Assembly: GCA_025356915.1 (NCBI GenBank)
Contig: JANXQG010000072.1
Coordinates: 1 to 6,203, forward strand
Reading direction: 5' to 3'
Source: Planctomycetota bacterium
GTDB lineage: Bacteria; Planctomycetota; Planctomycetia; Pirellulales; Thermoguttaceae
DNA: 6,203 nt
The translations under genes and the position numbers were made by a program. The first letter of the stretch is position 1, and each line of letters begins with the position of its first letter. Of this stretch, positions 4,794 to 6,203 are shown piece after piece. The notes beneath the pieces were generated by a model. It was not told the origin of the DNA and did not search any database. It saw nothing but the letters and a program-made list of their open reading frames with translations.

Positions 4794-6203
4794 CTACGCG
4801 CCCAGCTTGAGCTGCTTGATCGAAGCCAAGGTGTTCTCGACCGCCTTGCTCTGGCGGCGATGGGCTTTGAGCGACTTCGCCAGTTCGCCTGCCTCGTGCA
4901 TGAGGTTGTGCAGCGACGTGCGGAAGCTGACGGCCTGCTCGATCAACGCCGCAATATCCTGCTTATCGGCCTTGCGGCGGCTGGGTTTGCCTTTGGCGCT
5001 TTCCGCTTTGGCTTGGCCATTGCTGGCGGCCTTGTCGTTGGCATTGGTCGTGGTCTCGTTCACGGGTTGCGGTTTCCTTTCGATCTTGGGTCTGGGGGAT
5101 TGGGAAGTGGAGGACGCCTTGGTCTTCGGCGATTGGATGACAATGGAGTCCGCGACCGGCTTGATTGCCGTTTCGGAATTCAAAGGCATCCACACGAGTT
5201 GGAGGTTGTCGCCCTGGCCGAGCAAGGCGGCTTCCGGGCTGTAGAGGCATAACTCGCGGACGCCGAGTTTCAGTGCCCGCTTCAGGTAGCTGCGGTTCGT
5301 GTTGATACGGATCGGATCGCCCAAGTACGAAGAATTGGTGAGCACCACCTCCGTAGGCTTGGCCTGGTCCGCCGACTTGGCGCGGATGGCGACGTGGCCG
5401 TTGACATCGAGCGTCACCGGGGAGTTCTGCTCATCGTGGCAGGGCAATCGCGGCAGGGTGTCGCCCAGGAACTTCCGGTCGTCCTCCGACAACTGACAGC
5501 GGGCCTTGGCGTTGGCCGGGTCGGGGATGATCCGCCCCAAGTCGGGGTAGCGCCCATCCTTGTTGATGCGCAGGCATATCGTCCACGGATCGGCGCGGAG
5601 GGCAAACCAATCCCCGCTCTGGGCGACCGACACCGGCTTGTCCTGCGGGATCTCCGGCGAATGAAAGACCTTGCTGCGGGGAATCAGCACCGGCTCGCTC
5701 CACGGGAACGCGAAGCCGGACTGGAGCAAGCCCTGCCGCCCGTCCGTGGCGTGGATCGCGCCCTCTGGCGTGAGTTGCACGTAGCCGGTGGCGAATCGTG
5801 GGCTGCCTGAATCGGCGACTTCGGATGCCTCGTGCAGGGCTTGCAAGAGCCCCGGTGGATTGGTCGTGAAGTCGGACGGCACGGCGGGGAACTTGTCGGC
5901 GTCAGGCGGCTGTACCGAGTCGTACTGGACGACCTGCGGTACGTTGCCGTCACGCCACTGTGCAGTTACGCGGCCATCGTCGGCCGCCGTCAATTCGACC
6001 GGATCGTCCTTCTTCGCCTCGAAGTCGTCGAGGGCCGAGGACGGCAGCCAGAGGGCATCGGCCGCGCGTGCGCCGGGTACGCGCAATTCGACGGCGGCGT
6101 CGGCGGTCATGCACTTCACGGTTAGCCCCTCCGCACCGGCGATGAATCCGATGGCGGGGCCGGTACGAACCTGGCCGAATGCACGGCGGAGCATGGCGCG
6201 GAA
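4794..6203 (-). CDS. DnaN-like (sliding clamp, Pol III beta-type) protein with C-terminal tail; 5' end outside the window
   Basis: The frame is open to the window edge. The residues before the first ATG (6194) read FRA and continue a helix (FRAMLRRAFGQV), as near the start of bacterial clamps, so about 10 N-terminal residues probably lie outside. Counting from that Met, the clamp-like features are: GLTVKCMTADAAVELRVPG (about 23-41); LLQALHEASEVAD (116-128); IHATDGR (147-153), matching the clamp signature ATDGHR; VLIPRSKVF (169-177); DGRYPDLGRIIP (213-224), matching 'G.FPDY..VIP'; NTNRSYLKRAL (298-308); and LQLVWMPL (331-338), matching the clamp end 'Y.VMP'. The ~340 residues fit a three-domain clamp (E. 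coli DnaN is 366). A Ser/Lys/Pro-rich linker (341-409) and a helical basic tail (410-466) are extra. The stop is at 4796-4794. It presumably tethers an element polymerase to DNA. Identification rests on these motifs only. Confidence 0.65.
   Translation of the reverse strand, partial: FRAMLRRAFGQVRTGPAIGFIAGAEGLTVKCMTADAAVELRVPGARAADALWLPSSALDDFEAKKDDPVELTAADDGRVTAQWRDGNVPQVVQYDSVQPPDADKFPAVPSDFTTNPPGLLQALHEASEVADSGSPRFATGYVQLTPEGAIHATDGRQGLLQSGFAFPWSEPVLIPRSKVFHSPEIPQDKPVSVAQSGDWFALRADPWTICLRINKDGRYPDLGRIIPDPANAKARCQLSEDDRKFLGDTLPRLPCHDEQNSPVTLDVNGHVAIRAKSADQAKPTEVVLTNSSYLGDPIRINTNRSYLKRALKLGVRELCLYSPEAALLGQGDNLQLVWMPLNSETAIKPVADSIVIQSPKTKASSTSQSPRPKIERKPQPVNETTTNANDKAASNGQAKAESAKGKPSRRKADKQDIAALIEQAVSFRTSLHNLMHEAGELAKSLKAHRRQSKAVENTLASIKQLKLGA

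Noticed and set aside
4515..5252. A 245-codon + strand frame across the spacer and the clamp-like gene tail.
   Set aside because: Low-complexity Gly/Arg/Leu-rich antisense product; the opposite strand carries the motif-supported clamp-like protein.

Overview
The window (about 60% GC by eye) reads as part of an accessory replication/recombination region of a high-GC bacterium, or of an integrated element in one. My best guess is a planctomycete. The basis is recollection only: the Asn/Gly-linked protein ending in an 'IDTLK.IK.G..DLDAVLEG' tail and the Lys/Arg-rich helical tail of the clamp-like protein resemble hypothetical proteins I associate with that phylum. No rRNA, tRNA, transposase, integrase or CRISPR array was seen, so the host assignment is weak.

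Layout: the left half is transcribed rightward. It starts with the 3' end of a family-A DNA polymerase (1-503), which overlaps a 96-codon hypothetical gene by 8 bases (496-786). A gene-poor stretch follows (about 787-1459). Next comes a hairpin-rich segment (1460-1661) that looks like a + strand structured RNA or leader. It lies directly before a small two-repeat TPR protein (1684-1920), which is followed by a zinc-ribbon membrane protein (1980-2576). A strong isolated 46-base hairpin lies at 2738-2783.

The right half is transcribed leftward. In transcription order it holds a protein with the features of a DnaN-type sliding clamp plus a long C-terminal tail (6203-4794, its start lying off the window); a 311-base spacer rich in hairpins; a 200-aa Asn/Gly-linked protein (4482-3880); a RecB/Cas4-type PD-(D/E)XK nuclease with an apparent Fe-S cysteine set, joined to the previous gene by a 4-base ATGA overlap (3883-3050); and a 59-aa two-helix membrane protein with a GGAGG ribosome site (3002-2823).

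Taken together, a family-A polymerase, a clamp-like protein, a RecB-like nuclease and its translationally coupled partner suggest an element-encoded DNA replication or recombination set. The TPR and zinc-ribbon genes with their structured leader look like an accessory insert between the two arms. The functional link is inference from gene order. The most unusual items are the candidate structured RNA at 1460-1661, the clamp-like protein with its tail, and the hairpin-dense spacer at 4483-4793.
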